From Ophiothrix spiculata (taxonomy: Eukaryota; Echinodermata; Ophiuroidea; Amphilepidida; Ophiotrichidae): DNA of 40,839 bases. Positions within the stretch are counted from its first letter, which is position 1, and the number at the start of each line of letters is the position of its first letter. Location of the stretch: the NCBI GenBank assembly GCA_000969725.1, contig JXSR01S003860.1; one strand, 5' to 3'. A model generated the notes under the pieces. It saw only the letters and a list, made by a program, of their open reading frames with translations, was not told the origin of the DNA and searched no databases. Below are positions 21,090-32,100 of this stretch, piece by piece. Position numbers and translations under genes: made by a program.

Positions 21090-24000
21090 GTAATTGATGT
21101 TTTTTTTTAAATTTCATTTTCATCAGGCCAACAAAAAAAAAGAACTCTTGTCTCCGCTTACTTACGGTCAAAAGCCTTTAAGCGTTGTGTTTTTTTTAAA
21201 TTTTGTTTTAGTAAAAAAGGGCTATGTGGATGCGGAAATACCCCCTAATTTTTTTATTGCATTTTTCGGTCACTAATTTTTTTTCGCAGCCGGAAGCTGT
21301 CTCTCTACATTTTTTCCAGTAGTAGAAAAAAATGAAAATCTCTCAAAAACCTTTAAAAAAATAAAAGCTATGCGTGCGGGAAGCTGAGACAGACTATTTT
21401 TTTTCTTTGGCCGTACCAGTACTAAAGTTATTCTTGAGGTGTTCCGAAGCTAATCATACAATTACGTCTTAAGAAATCCAATTCAAATTTTTCATCGAGG
21501 GAAGAAACAATTACAAAAATGTATACACATTTTTTGATTTACTACACAATGTACATGTAGTTCTGTCAGTGTTTTGTTTTATTCAGACTTTGATTTACAT
21601 TGTGGTTTAATGAGGACTTTACAAAAACTAGCCAAAATTATTATAAAATTATGAAAATAAACGTGTGTTTCCATACATAATGTACAGTATTTAAGAAGTA
21701 GCTCTGCCAACCAAACTTTAAAAAATGTGATTTTTTTTTGTGTGTATCACGTGTATAACAGTGAGTGCAACTTATTCAAGTTCGCAACTCTTTACAGTCT
21801 GCCTCATTTAAGAACAGATCAATTGCAATTCTGTGAAATACGGTTTTGTATCTCTTGTGTTCTTAATTCATGTTACTGCATAAATGTGCAAAATTTAACA
21901 ATGTAAATTACTTGAACTTCATTTTGATGAGATGAATGAATTTTTCTATTTTCAGGTGCTACGTTCACGATCACATCGCCAGACAATAACCCAATGCAGA
22001 ACACCCTACAGCCCCTTGATGCTACAAACCAGACAGTGAGCCAGGAATGCAACTACTGCAAACAGAATGCAACATGTGTTCCAGAACAAGCAAGTGACTT
22101 AAGCAGTGATGGTATGTATATTTTGTATGATTCATATTGTTTACAAAAAATAAACAAGAATTTACAAGTAAATTTATCAAAGATTCCGTGCTCAATTCAA
22201 TTTTTTTGTGACAGAAATTGCAGTCTTTTGGGTTTCTGTCTCATGCGTGTGCGCACATGCCCCGGCAAGAAATCGTCGGTTTCATTTAAATGTAAATGTC
22301 ATATTTAAATGACTACATGTCACATCTTAATTTTAAGTTTGCATTTGTTTCCAATTTATTGTTCCACGTAGGCAAAACTTAACCGGAATTCAGTTATACT
22401 GCGTAAGTATATTGGTAATGGAAAAAGGCTGCTATATAGTTTGTAGTGCATTACATTCATTTGCTGCATACATATCCTCACCACATGCTTGGGATTTCTG
22501 CTTGTGTCTTAGCTTGCCAGAAAATGAAAGCTGAATTTAGCCTCGCCCTCAAATTCAACTGACCATGATAATAGTAAAATGATAAATTTAGTAAAATCGT
22601 ACAAAAATTGTACATTTAATTTTTACCTATGCTACCGCAATTCAGACGATCTTTGAATTTGATTGAAATTCGTTTTTTTGAGGCTAGATTCAGGTTTGAT
22701 TTAAACAAAATCACTTCTGTTTTGCTGTGATGTAGATCTGCTTCATCTTTCCTTAGTTTGCTCTGAAATATATTTATTATAAAGCATAATCGTGTGTGTT
22801 CAATTTGAAAAAACCTGTCATTATGCCATGTCTTTTTGAACTCTTTTTTTTACATCAAAATACATGATTTGGTGGTGCGGTATGATTTGATAAGATTTCA
22901 AACTTGAATTCACACCGTTTGGCTGGACCATTCATTAACACAAGTACATGTAACATGATTTTTTGAAAGTATTGGCTCCATAAAACATTTCGGCAAATGA
23001 CTTAATTTTCAGATTTTACACACATGCGATGTCAAAATTGTATTTTTTCCTCTCTAATTTAAAGTTTCTACTGTCTTCATTTTCAGAGAACTTCAAGAAT
23101 CTGCGAGTAACGTATGGTGGGGACTGGGAATGGCTTGCCAGGATAATTGGCCTATCAGGACCAAGTGGGAGGCACTTTTGCATCCACTGCCTTTCTGTGA
23201 AAAAGCTGTTAACAGACTCAAAAGGGTCTTCATATGGACTTCATGAACTAGACAATGGTGAGAAAGATGAAATTCAGGAAAATAATACTGATGAAGTGTC
23301 ACCGTACATACTGCGAACATTTAGTGGGTGTACAAGCTCACACAATAGATATGTACAGTCTGGGGCAGCTCCAGATCAAGTAATGAAATACAAGAATTGT
23401 AAATATTCACCACTTATTCATGACATCGACAATGACCCAATTATAGACAATGTGAGTACCACACCGCTTCATGTTAGCTTAGGACTGGGGCTACAGAATG
23501 TTAATGTGATTGAAGATATTGCAATAAAATTAGATAATGAAGTAAAGGAATGCGAGGGACAAACGAGTGCTGAAGTAAATGAACTAATAGCTGACAGAAG
23601 ACAACATCTTGATTCACTTCAAAACCTCGCAGATCAAAAAGACGTATCTGAAAATCAAATTCGAGACTTAGAAGAGCAGGAACAAACACTTCAACAAGAC
23701 AATCCAGGCCATTTCAACAAAATAAACAGAGCCTTCTCAGACAAGACAAGAGAAGCTATTGCTTCCAGAGCCGCTCTCAGGGATTTAACAAGGGAAAAAA
23801 ATGCTTTGAAATCTGAGCTAAACAATATAAACAAAGCTGTAAGTGACACTGAAAAACAATTGGAAAAAACTCTAACTAAAATTGAAAAAGCATCAGGTCC
23901 ATTTAAACTTAAATTTGACAATACAATGAATGCTTTGAAGTTGAAGCGTGTGGTTTATCACAGCGGTGCTTTAATCGGTCCAGATGTCCACAAAACACTT

Positions 24001-24450
24001 CAACCTCAAAGCATTCACATGTTTGCTGACATATTCCAGCCACAAGAAATTACCACCAAAGCCGGTAAACAGGTATTTGGATCTGAAGATTTGGTAAAGA
24101 AGGTATATGATTTGCTTTTTAAATTTTCTTGCTGTTATCAATTGTACACAAAAAATGCACCACTTTGTAAGCATGAGGTTGAACAGTTGTGTTTATATAT
24201 TATGGAGTTTGGAAGCTGGTTCCCATCCAATTTTCCTGATGCGAGCCTTACACCCAAATTTCATATGTTGACCGTTGAGATGCCACGCCAGGTACGAAGA
24301 CTGCAGACCATTGGTATGATGACTGAACAAGTTTCGGAATCAATCCACCCCTACATCAACAAGCTTGAGCGCATGTTTGCGTCAACAAGAGACATTGAAG
24401 CTCGTCAAAGGCTTACCATGAGACAGCACAATCTTCTCAGTGGTATTTGA
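19781..24450 (+). CDS. RAG1/Transib-like DDE transposase-type protein, three exons, 942 aa
   Basis: Exons 19781-21089, 21956-22111 and 23087-24450 total 2829 nt (943 codons with stop). Both introns are GT-AG and phase 1; the junction codons are G|GT (Gly437) and G|AG (Glu489), and the frame stays open throughout. The ATG has A at -3 and an in-frame TAA lies upstream at 19754. Layout of the protein: Cys cluster (6, 9, 46, 48, 54); polar linker to about 200; helical region 215-330; strand with Asp369; second strand with Asp501; CIHC knuckle 520-523; coiled coil about 640-760; YHSGALIGPDVHK near 779; KFHML (His881); MTEQVSESIH (Glu902/Glu906). The order Asp - Asp - CxxC - PLHVxLGL - FH - xExxxES matches my recollection of the RAG1 core and of related unnamed proteins common in marine invertebrates. 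That assignment is inference. Activity is not shown, and no partner or second transposon gene is visible nearby. It could be a live transposase or a domesticated one. Confidence 0.82.
21090..21955 (+). other. Intron 1 of the transposase-like gene
   Basis: 866 bp, GT-AG, phase 1. AT-rich with long T runs around 21100-21420. Contains no open frame of note. The branch/acceptor region is pyrimidine-rich (TTTTTCTATTTTCAG). Confidence 0.8.
21956..22111 (+). CDS. Exon 2 of the transposase-like gene
   Basis: A 156-nt exon between a pyrimidine-rich acceptor (TCTATTTTCAG|GTGCT) and a donor ATG|GTATGT. It joins exon 1 and exon 3 in frame (phase 1 on both sides) and supplies residues 438-488. The peptide is Thr/Asn/Gln-rich with three cysteines (ECNYC and ATC). 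It lies between the two candidate catalytic Asp residues, where I see no known domain. Reading past the donor runs to a stop near 22308, so retention of intron 2 would truncate the protein before the second Asp. Confidence 0.75.
22112..23086 (+). other. Intron 2 of the transposase-like gene
   Basis: 975 bp, GT-AG, phase 1, with donor GTATGT and acceptor CTTCATTTTCAG. AT-rich; I see no embedded gene or clear terminal-repeat element. Confidence 0.8.
23087..24450 (+). CDS. Exon 3 of the transposase-like gene: second Asp, CxxC knuckle, coiled coil, C-terminal Glu region
   Basis: The acceptor TTCATTTTCAG|AGAAC gives the in-frame junction G|AG. The open frame extends upstream to 23029, but that part is intron. 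The exon encodes residues 490-942. In order: LRVTYGGDWEW with Asp501; LSGPSGRHFCIHC (Cys520, Cys523); TTPLHVSLGLGL, like the LHxxLG stretch that follows the zinc knuckle in this family; a long charged heptad-like segment of about 120 residues (640-760); YHSGALIGPDVHK; an aromatic, Cys-rich helix block; then KFHMLTVEMP and GMMTEQVSESIH. The RAG1 pattern expects a second His five residues after the first. Here that position is Glu886. The frame ends SGI-stop at 24448-24450. Confidence 0.85.
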
Positions 24451-24463
24451 ATAAATGAATAAA
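24450..24463 (+). terminator. Two poly(A) signals, the first overlapping the stop codon
   Basis: AATAAA at 24450-24455 uses the last base of the TGA stop, and a second AATAAA lies at 24458-24463. If used, the 3' UTR would be only about 20-40 nt. A further AATAAA at 25691-25696 could serve as a distal site. Confidence 0.55.
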
Positions 24464-24675
24464 TTATACCGCTAGTACTAGTATCCAATTTCAGATAAAA
24501 TATATTATTCTTATATTTTACTGGGAGATTGATTTCGAAACTTGTTATGCCTTATCTATTTGAGTATAGAGTTTGACAGAAAATTATGGCATTTATTACA
24601 CTGATCGCACCCAAACCAATGATCTATTTTAATGCAGGCTGAGACAATTTGTCCAAAACAAAACAATTCATTTTT

Positions 24676-24716
24676 AGCGTGAGTGCGATCCCTCTGAGAT
24701 GATTCACACTCACGCT
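24676..24716. repeat. Stem-loop, 10-bp perfect arms
   Basis: AGCGTGAGTG at 24676-24685 and CACTCACGCT at 24707-24716, with a 21-nt loop, 225 bp after the gene's stop. Confidence 0.6.
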
Positions 24717-24941
24717 GAACTGTCCATAACCTCATGCTTACAAAGTGGAGCCTATTTTGTGTTCAACTGATAACAGCGTGTATGCTGATATCGGACTTGA
24801 AAAAATGTCATGATCATAAAATTGAAATAGATACCTTTTCAGAGTCACTTCTTTTTGCAGCATGTAGTAGCTTGCGGGATCATCACGAAAATGATTTATA
24901 TTTTTTAAGATGATTGGTTTTACTTTTTAAAAATATTATGG

Positions 24942-25063
24942 AAACACTTCAACAAGACAATCTGAGAAGGCTCTGTTTACTTCCTGCTCTTCTAAGTCTC
25001 GTATTTGATTTTCAGATGTCTTTTTGATCTGTAAGGTTTTGAAGTGAATCAAGATGTTGTCTT
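24942..25063 (-). pseudogene. Scrambled inverted fragment of exon 3
   Basis: Three joined pieces derive from the coiled-coil part of exon 3. 24942-24962 repeats 23684-23704 in direct orientation (21/21). 24962-24979 is the reverse complement of 23723-23740 (18/18). About 24981-25063 is the reverse complement of 23598-23682, with several substitutions and a 2-nt deletion near the codons of KDVSEN. The copy is too short to encode anything and would be frameshifted. It can pair with the upstream exon. Confidence 0.85.
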
Positions 25064-25128
25064 ATTTATTTTCCATCGTTTACGAAAAATAATAATGAGA
25101 CCGAGAATAGTAACATCATTTGCATTTT

Positions 25129-25164
25129 GATTATTCAGAAACACAGAACTAGCACTGAATAATC
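25129..25164. repeat. Stem-loop, 10-bp perfect arms
   Basis: GATTATTCAG at 25129-25138 and CTGAATAATC at 25155-25164, 16-nt loop. Confidence 0.6.
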
Positions 25165-25273
25165 ACAGTGCACATTACATCATTCTCCCTTTCTTAGCTT
25201 TGTGCTTATGATTTTCAACTAAAATTGTTTTAGTTTGTGGCAGATTTCAAAATTTAAATTCACTCAACAAATT

Positions 25274-25449
25274 GTATCAAAATGATTGGGCATAAAATTG
25301 ATAAAAGTGATATTACTTTAATTGCTTGTTATTTTTTAAACTATGCAAATTTTAGTACATTTTTGTACGTGAGAAAAGATACAGAATGATTGTTTGCTCA
25401 TTCATGTACAAAATACATAGAATGAAATCTATCCCAATCATTTTGATAC
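25274..25449. mobile_element. 17-bp terminal inverted repeat pair, possible small MITE
   Basis: GTATCAAAATGATTGGG at 25274-25290 is perfectly repeated in inverse at 25433-25449. The 142-bp interior is AT-rich. No convincing target duplication is seen at the edges, so element status is uncertain. Confidence 0.45.
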
Positions 25450-25690
25450 AGCTTGTATTTTGCTTCACATTGAAACTGAAATATAATCAGCATCATAAAT
25501 TTTTATAATCAAGAAAAGATTAAAACTGGCTTGTGATAAAATTCAGCCCCAACTTGAAATTTGAATCGTAGTGGGTATCATGTCTTTTTAGGTGCGTCAT
25601 TTGACGTCAAAAAGAGGTCTAAGGCTTTTTAATAAATCACACATTTTTGTATATGTGATCAAGTGAAAGATGTTATTGTAAATTGTAAAA

Positions 25691-25696
25691 AATAAA
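25691..25696 (+). terminator. Possible distal poly(A) signal
   Basis: AATAAA about 1.2 kb after the stop, followed by T-rich sequence (TATTTGTCAGTCTGC). Its use would place the inverted exon-3 fragment in the 3' UTR. AT-rich context makes chance occurrence likely. Confidence 0.25.
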
Positions 25697-26470
25697 AATA
25701 TTTTGTATAATATTTGTAAATAGAGATATTTGTCAGTCTGCTTTCTTTTTAATTTTATTTGTAACTTTTCAGAAAGTAGATCTAAATGCTTCTTTCTAGA
25801 AAAGTTTCAAATTGCTTATTAAAGGGTGGTGTTGCAATCCAATCCCAAAATTTGAAAAATTGAAAAATACACAACATTTGTTTTGGGCAACTACTAGTAA
25901 TTTTTGCCAGTAATTCACTATTTTAATCATTATAAGAAAATTAAGCTTTGACCTGTGGATCTCCTATTTAATTCTAGAAAGTATCATCATATGGGGAAGG
26001 CTATATTATATAGGGTGGAGAAAAAAGTGATTGGAATGCACAATTAAGTTCAAAGAAGACAACGGTATTGATCAGGCAAATGCGACTTGTTTTTATCATT
26101 TATATCCTCAAAATTTTATTTCAAAATACAGTACTACTACATGTAGTTTGCAATCAAGACAAGATCATACATATACTAGATATAGTGCGTACAACATTGG
26201 CATGCGCTGTGATAATTCTGAAATTGTATACAGTTGTACTAAAACTTCTGCAATAAATTATTAATGCAATAATGGTACATTCAAACTGCGTTACATGTAC
26301 ACAAACAACCTGAGTACTTACAATTACATAGTGCATATAAATTTGTTGATCCTGCCTGTGGCACCGAAACTTCAAAATCCAATAATTTCAAAAAATGCAA
26401 TATTTCTTAAACGTTTTTTGCAAGAATAGACTCAAATTACGTCTCAATGTAAAACCTTCAGCCCATTTCG
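25697..26470. other. AT-rich non-coding stretch
   Basis: Nothing recognised. Confidence 0.4.
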
Positions 26471-26587
26471 AAACTCAACCGCCGGTTAACCACCCACAAC
26501 CGGTAACTGCTGGTTTTTAGCCGGTTGAGTTTGTTTTGAAGAATGGCAGAACCGCCGGTGACAGGCGGTCAACTGTCGTTTGAGTTT
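26471..26587. mobile_element. Small GC-rich fold-back element
   Basis: AAACTCAACCGCCGGT at 26471 is answered by GGCGGTCAACTG...TTTGAGTTT at 26565-26587 and by an inner copy, AGCCGGTTGAGTTT (about 26519-26532). Several CCGGT/ACCGG units fold on each other. About 117 bp, in strong contrast to its AT-rich surroundings. Confidence 0.55.
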
Positions 26588-26929
26588 TGACATGGATCGA
26601 TTTGAATTGAATGTACTTTCATTAATATGACGCAGCTTTTCAAAAGTATGTTTCACATGATGACAAATGTTATGTTGGAAGGGGAAAAGGGAGGCTCTGA
26701 TTCACATTCATAGGATATTAAGTGAATACTTAACTCAATTTAACAATAGAATCATATAATTGGCTTTTCTGACTTGATGTCGAATAATAAACAATACATG
26801 TTTAAGCTTAATAGGTTTTGCCTATACATTCTGTACAGTCGGAAAATCGTCTTTGAAAATATCACTTAAATGACACATTTTTACAAAATTAATAAATTCT
26901 GTAGTGTATTTTATGTTTTTTAATTGATT

Positions 26930-27860
26930 CAGCGTTGATTTGGTAACATAGAGCGCTTTACAGTCAAGTTTTAAACAGATGTATTTCAGCGAAACCTCTT
27001 CGCCACTTCACGTCCGCCATTTTTAAATGACCCTCAATCAGAACACTGGTTAGCCTGTCAGTGCGGCGAAATTTCCATCAAAATCTTTTTTTGCATATTG
27101 GCTTAAAATGAGTGGAAAATGATTGGATATAATCATAATCTTTATGCTACACAACTTAAAACACATCAAATTTTGCATATCAATGACGATTATGGTGCAA
27201 GTTGACACATTTAACGATGAAAATGTGTGATTTTCACTGGAATTCGCGGTCCATTTTGCAGGGATTTCTGTGTTTACATGTACCTGTACGTGTACGTCAT
27301 ACAGTTCTTCATTAAAAACAACTCCAGAGGTCATGGGGTGTCTTGAAACAGACCTAAAGTGTTTTGAAATAGGTTTCTGAATAATCTGGCGAAAATTTGA
27401 TCAAAATCGAGCATTTAAAACCCATTTTTGGTACAAAACAATACCGCTTGTCATGAAGGACATGTAAGCAGATGATAAATTTTGATCATTGACGGTGTGA
27501 TTTTGAAAGGATGATTTTTGATAGAAAATGATTGGTTCAGATCTAGAAACTCGGCACCTAGGTTGATAATGTCCTTAGATACACTATCCCATGTGAAAAT
27601 AGGTGCAAGTTGAGCTTCAAACGGGTAAAATTCGAATAAAAACAAATTTTACAAACGTATGACGTCATCAGAAAAAGGCTATGTTTAACCGCATTGTTTT
27701 GGCGTTTAAATTCAGGTGTGATAACATGAAAATGGTCTCTGTGTGATCGTATGACATCCCAGAAATAGTTTCGAGACACCCTTTTGACAATTTCCCCTGT
27801 TTCAAGCCGGGGGAAGCCCTTTAAGTTATTTTGAGGAGACGCTCATTAGCGTGGTCACGT
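26930..27860. repeat. Probable unclassified repeat region
   Basis: Two loosely similar blocks (about 27105-27220 and 27515-27630) share GAAAATGATTGG and GGTGCAAGTTGA. A CRE-type TGACGTCA lies at 27660-27667, and CCGCCATTTT (YY1-like) near 27015. No gene or clear ends found. Confidence 0.3.
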
Positions 27861-28059
27861 GTCAAAACAAGTGAAGTGTGTGCTGCCCTCACTTGCCGTA
27901 TTCGTGTACAATCTTTTGTGAACGGAAATAGGATATGCAGGCCCGTGCCCCAGTACTAAAAAGTCCTACGGGATAAAATCAAGAAAATAGTCCAATAACG
28001 TCATTGACGGGAGATATATGTAGGGTAGGCACCAAATTGCTGCCAGGCAGCACCCACCC

Positions 28060-28133
28060 CGTTGCTTGGTATTGCTTGACTTTGGCTTGGGATGCGAGAG
28101 GTCCCGTGTTTGAGTCACACATTCGAATTAGTC
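28060..28133 (+). mobile_element. Possible degenerate tRNA-like SINE head
   Basis: A B-box-like GTGTTTGAGTCAC follows a weak A-box-like GTTGCTTGGTATTGCTTGAC at tRNA spacing. No recognisable tail, so this is tentative. Confidence 0.3.
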
Positions 28134-28880
28134 AAAATAGCCATTTCTTATGTAGGAGTTTCCAAGAAGATAGGTTTTAAACGTGCCAGGGTTAGGGTTA
28201 AGAGTATCATTCAAAATGGGTAGAGGTTTCAGGCTTTAGAGTGTAAGTCCCTCTTAAGTAATTTCCCCCTTCCATGCCTCGGGTGTATGATGTGGATAAA
28301 AACCAAGTTAGAATTACCTTGGAGTTTTTTCCAGAGTTTTTCTAATATCTGACATTAATTATCTGACACCACTTTTTAACTCTCTGCATATAAGTGTGAT
28401 GATTTACTTGCAGTGAATCATTAAAGCACTTCGATAAAAATAATACTATCAATTCTTTTTTGTCAGGGGCAATAATGGCTTGTCACCACCTAATTAAAAG
28501 GTGCGAAGCATAACAGAACTTGGAAAAATTGGCGCTGTATAAGAATTTTTACGTAATTTCACTCAAGACTATACTATAGGATTGAGATACCAAACAGACT
28601 GCTATGTAATTTTTATAAAGCTGAACAGGGACAAGTTCAAAATAATGATGTTGCATGTTGTGAATAGTGATGATACTCAGAGGGGACTTGCCAGACAGAA
28701 AAGTGAGAGATGCTTTGCCATGCAGAATGTTTCGTTTGACTTGAAACGTGCGTTAGAATGATTAATTTGCTGTCTTTTTTCAGACTCAATCTGAAATATG
28801 ATATAATGTTCCCATGTGTTATTTGCCAAGCAGACAACTTTGCAGACCTGGTACATGTAGGGTGAAATACTTAGGAAGCT

Positions 28881-29180
28881 TTAACTCTTTCACTCTGGCA
28901 AGCTGCTCACAGCGGCTTGCAAAAGTGTGCACGATTGGCTTGAATTTTTGACGCAATTTTTTCAAATTGCTCTAAAAAAACCCTATAAGCCCGAAGTGGT
29001 CGAAAATTCGCCAGCAAGCAGTTGAAACAAAGAGCTATCTAGTGCCATCATTTATATTAGCAAAGAGAATGACCCTGGCGTTGTACAAATATCGTATGCT
29101 ATCAGATAGAGCCACTTAGAGCGGCTTTTCGTCGAAATAGGAAGGATGATGAAAATTTTATTTCGGAGTGAAAGAGTTAA
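28881..29180. mobile_element. 300-bp MITE with TTAA ends (piggyBac/Kolobok-like)
   Basis: TTAACTCTTTCACTCTG at 28881 is mirrored by GGAGTGAAAGAGTTAA ending 29180. TTAA duplications and CTCTTTCACTC termini fit superfamilies that target TTAA. The interior is non-coding. Confidence 0.75.
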
Positions 29181-32100
29181 CTCTTGAATACAATTTGCTC
29201 AGTATTACCAAATACATGATCCATTTCTCTTTTTGAAACTAAACCTAGAGCTCATCTAAGTCGAAATATTGGCTATCACAAATTTTCAATTGAATATTTT
29301 ACCATTACTTTTCATTTGAAGTTAAATTTTTTTCTAATTGCTTGATAATATTTATATTGCTAATGTTATCGTAGGAGCTATGCAGGTGATGAAATCATGA
29401 AATTTTACTTTACAAATTATATAATAAACTTTTAATTAACTCTGATGAGATGATATCTTAATTATTCATTGAAGCATCTCTTTGTCTAAACAATAAAACA
29501 TGAAGGTGTTAGAAATCATTATTAGTTGGCTGTATGGAGTAATATAATAGCTTGTTCTGTTCAGGTTAGGAATGAGGATTTTTGAAGGAATTTGGAGAGC
29601 TAGAATTTTACTGAAAAATGAACAAGAGTTTCACTGAAAAAATGAAGAAATCAGGTTGAAAATAATGATAAAGCTTCTTTATTATAAGTGTTCCTGTGTC
29701 ATGCTATGTAATTGTTCAATATTTCCCTTAGGACATCAATGATTTGAGCCATCCTCATATTTTTCTTTTGCTTTAATTTTGCAGTCATATTTATCATTGC
29801 ATATTCTGATTAGAGAAGGGTTGAATTAAGCACAAATTGAAACAACTGAACTTTTTGATTAATATTTATTTTGATATTGAGACAAATAAATATCATAAAA
29901 CTGGTAGTTGAAAAATATTGCATTTCACACAAAAAATACAGGAAATCTGTAAGATATTGATATATGAATGATGAATTAGTTAAGTTAATAAATTGATGCC
30001 TATTTCTAAAGAAAAAATATATCATATAATTTTGACCAGTTGAGCCAATTTCAATTACAACTTTGAATTTATAAAGTGATCCATTTTCGCACCAACCCTT
30101 TTGTAAAATAATCCTCATGGTCAGATTTAATATGGTCTTTGATCTGATTTTGATGGTAGCTTTATTACCATAAATTGAAATATAAATACATCAAAGAAAG
30201 TCAATTATGCCGTCTTTGTCTCGGTGTTGTCAATCCAATTAACAGGATTAAATGTCTCAAATATATGCGTTTACGCAGGATAATTAGAAGGGTCTTTTAA
30301 ACAAAGAGGGCAAACATATGGGGCCAAAATGCACAAGGGGTTTTATTGACCAAAATTGATTGAATAAATGTAAAGTTTCTTGGTATATATCGATAAACAA
30401 GGCCCAAACAAAGAAGTCAATATTAATGATCATTTTGACAAGACCACATTGATTAGCAAAATGTATTTAAGAAAGATTTTTGCATAATTAATGCAGTTAT
30501 TTGACATTTAACAGCTTTGATTATGTATAGAATTATGATATTCATGTCCATAACAGACAGTTGTATCATACAGATTTTTCAAGTGAGGGGTATATCATGA
30601 TGAAAAATATGTTTTTTTTTTTTCATTTTGATAGTAAAGTAAAACTGTTGTGATTATTTTTGTTAAGTTATTTTTTGGAGAGTTGTAATGCAAATTATTT
30701 AATTTGGCATAGTTGTTTCATAGAGAGTTGTGAAGGGGGTTGTTAATCAAGTTATACCGTTAACTATTAAGTTTTCAATAAATGGTTCTTATAAGAAAAT
30801 GCAAAGGGGTAACTAACAAATTTCCGTATGTGTTGTACAATGATTCCACTCCAATTGACACATGCTAATGATATATTAATGGCTTTTGTGTAACCCTCTT
30901 ATAATTTAGGATTGAAATTTGTCATTTTACAGATATGGATTTTATATATGGGTATTTGTCCAATTTAGTTTCATCTCTTTCACAAAAATTTAATCCTTTG
31001 TGTGGAATCGATGCAATATAATATGTTTTGATTTTGAATTCTGTATTGTAATAAAGTTAGGCAAAATATTGAAGATCTATGGGAACAAAAACAGGGGAAT
31101 TATTAACTCATATCCCAATATTTTTGCATGGTGTATTTTAATATATTATTTATGATAAAATACTTTGTCTTTAATACTTTTCACAGTATTAACTGTTATT
31201 TTATTGTGCGCTAAACTGTCAAGAAAATTTAAGTAAATATTTGTTATTCAAGTTGTCGTGTATTAAATAGTTCTAGAGAAATTGCTGAATATGATTCTGT
31301 TCACATTTGTCAAAACAACAAGAGTTTTATTGTCATACAATTGGTGTAGTATTTCTCGAACGCAGGGCTTTACAGGTTCCAATTTCAAAGTGAGTTTTTT
31401 TAAATCTTTTTTTTTAAATATGCCATTTTGAATATCAAATGTTGCCTCGCACATAAGTTGGTAATTTAAGACTAGTTAAGGAGATATATGAGTTTTAAAC
31501 AAGTTTATGTGAATGTAAAGATATTATTTTACAGTGATAAATGATACTTTCCAATACAATTATTTGAAAAACCATGTAGAATTGTGTGATTTTTATGCTT
31601 GAAATGTTAACAGATATTAAAGTCCTTAATCCAGAAAACTTCAAACTGTAGAAGTGAGCAAAAGTTGTATGTAGTCACCAGGTCGAGGGAATTATTGGGG
31701 TTAAAGGGTTCTCTACATGAATGTGTCTTTTAAAATTGCCTATTCTATACTCTTTTTGGCCCATTTTACAATTGCAAGAAGTAACCGTCCATCAATATAC
31801 AAATTATTATAAAATAGCATCAAATTTTACCCAGTTAGGTGGATTTTATAGAAAATTTCCTCTCCAATACACCCAACTTATGCAAATACATGTTAAAAAC
31901 ATACCGATAATTGTATCAACATTTGTGAAAACATAAATACCATGTCAATGTTAGACTCCACCGTATTGGTGATCCCCTTCTTAAAAATGCTGAAGGACAA
32001 ATGAAAACAAATATGGTTCATGTTAACTCAACATCCTCAACTTTACTTCAACAGTTTCTTAAGGTTTTATATTTTTTTAGTTTTGAGACATTTCTTGTAA

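Noticed and set aside
23029-23086. Upstream ATG extending exon 3
   Set aside because: This part is AT-rich intron with a pyrimidine tract and AG acceptor at 23085-23086; the phase match with exon 2 favours splicing.
25164-25170. CACAGTG, identical to the V(D)J recombination signal heptamer, near the RAG1-like gene
   Set aside because: No ACAAAAACC-like nonamer at 12 or 23 bp. The same heptamer appears by chance elsewhere, including the tandem array near 9890.
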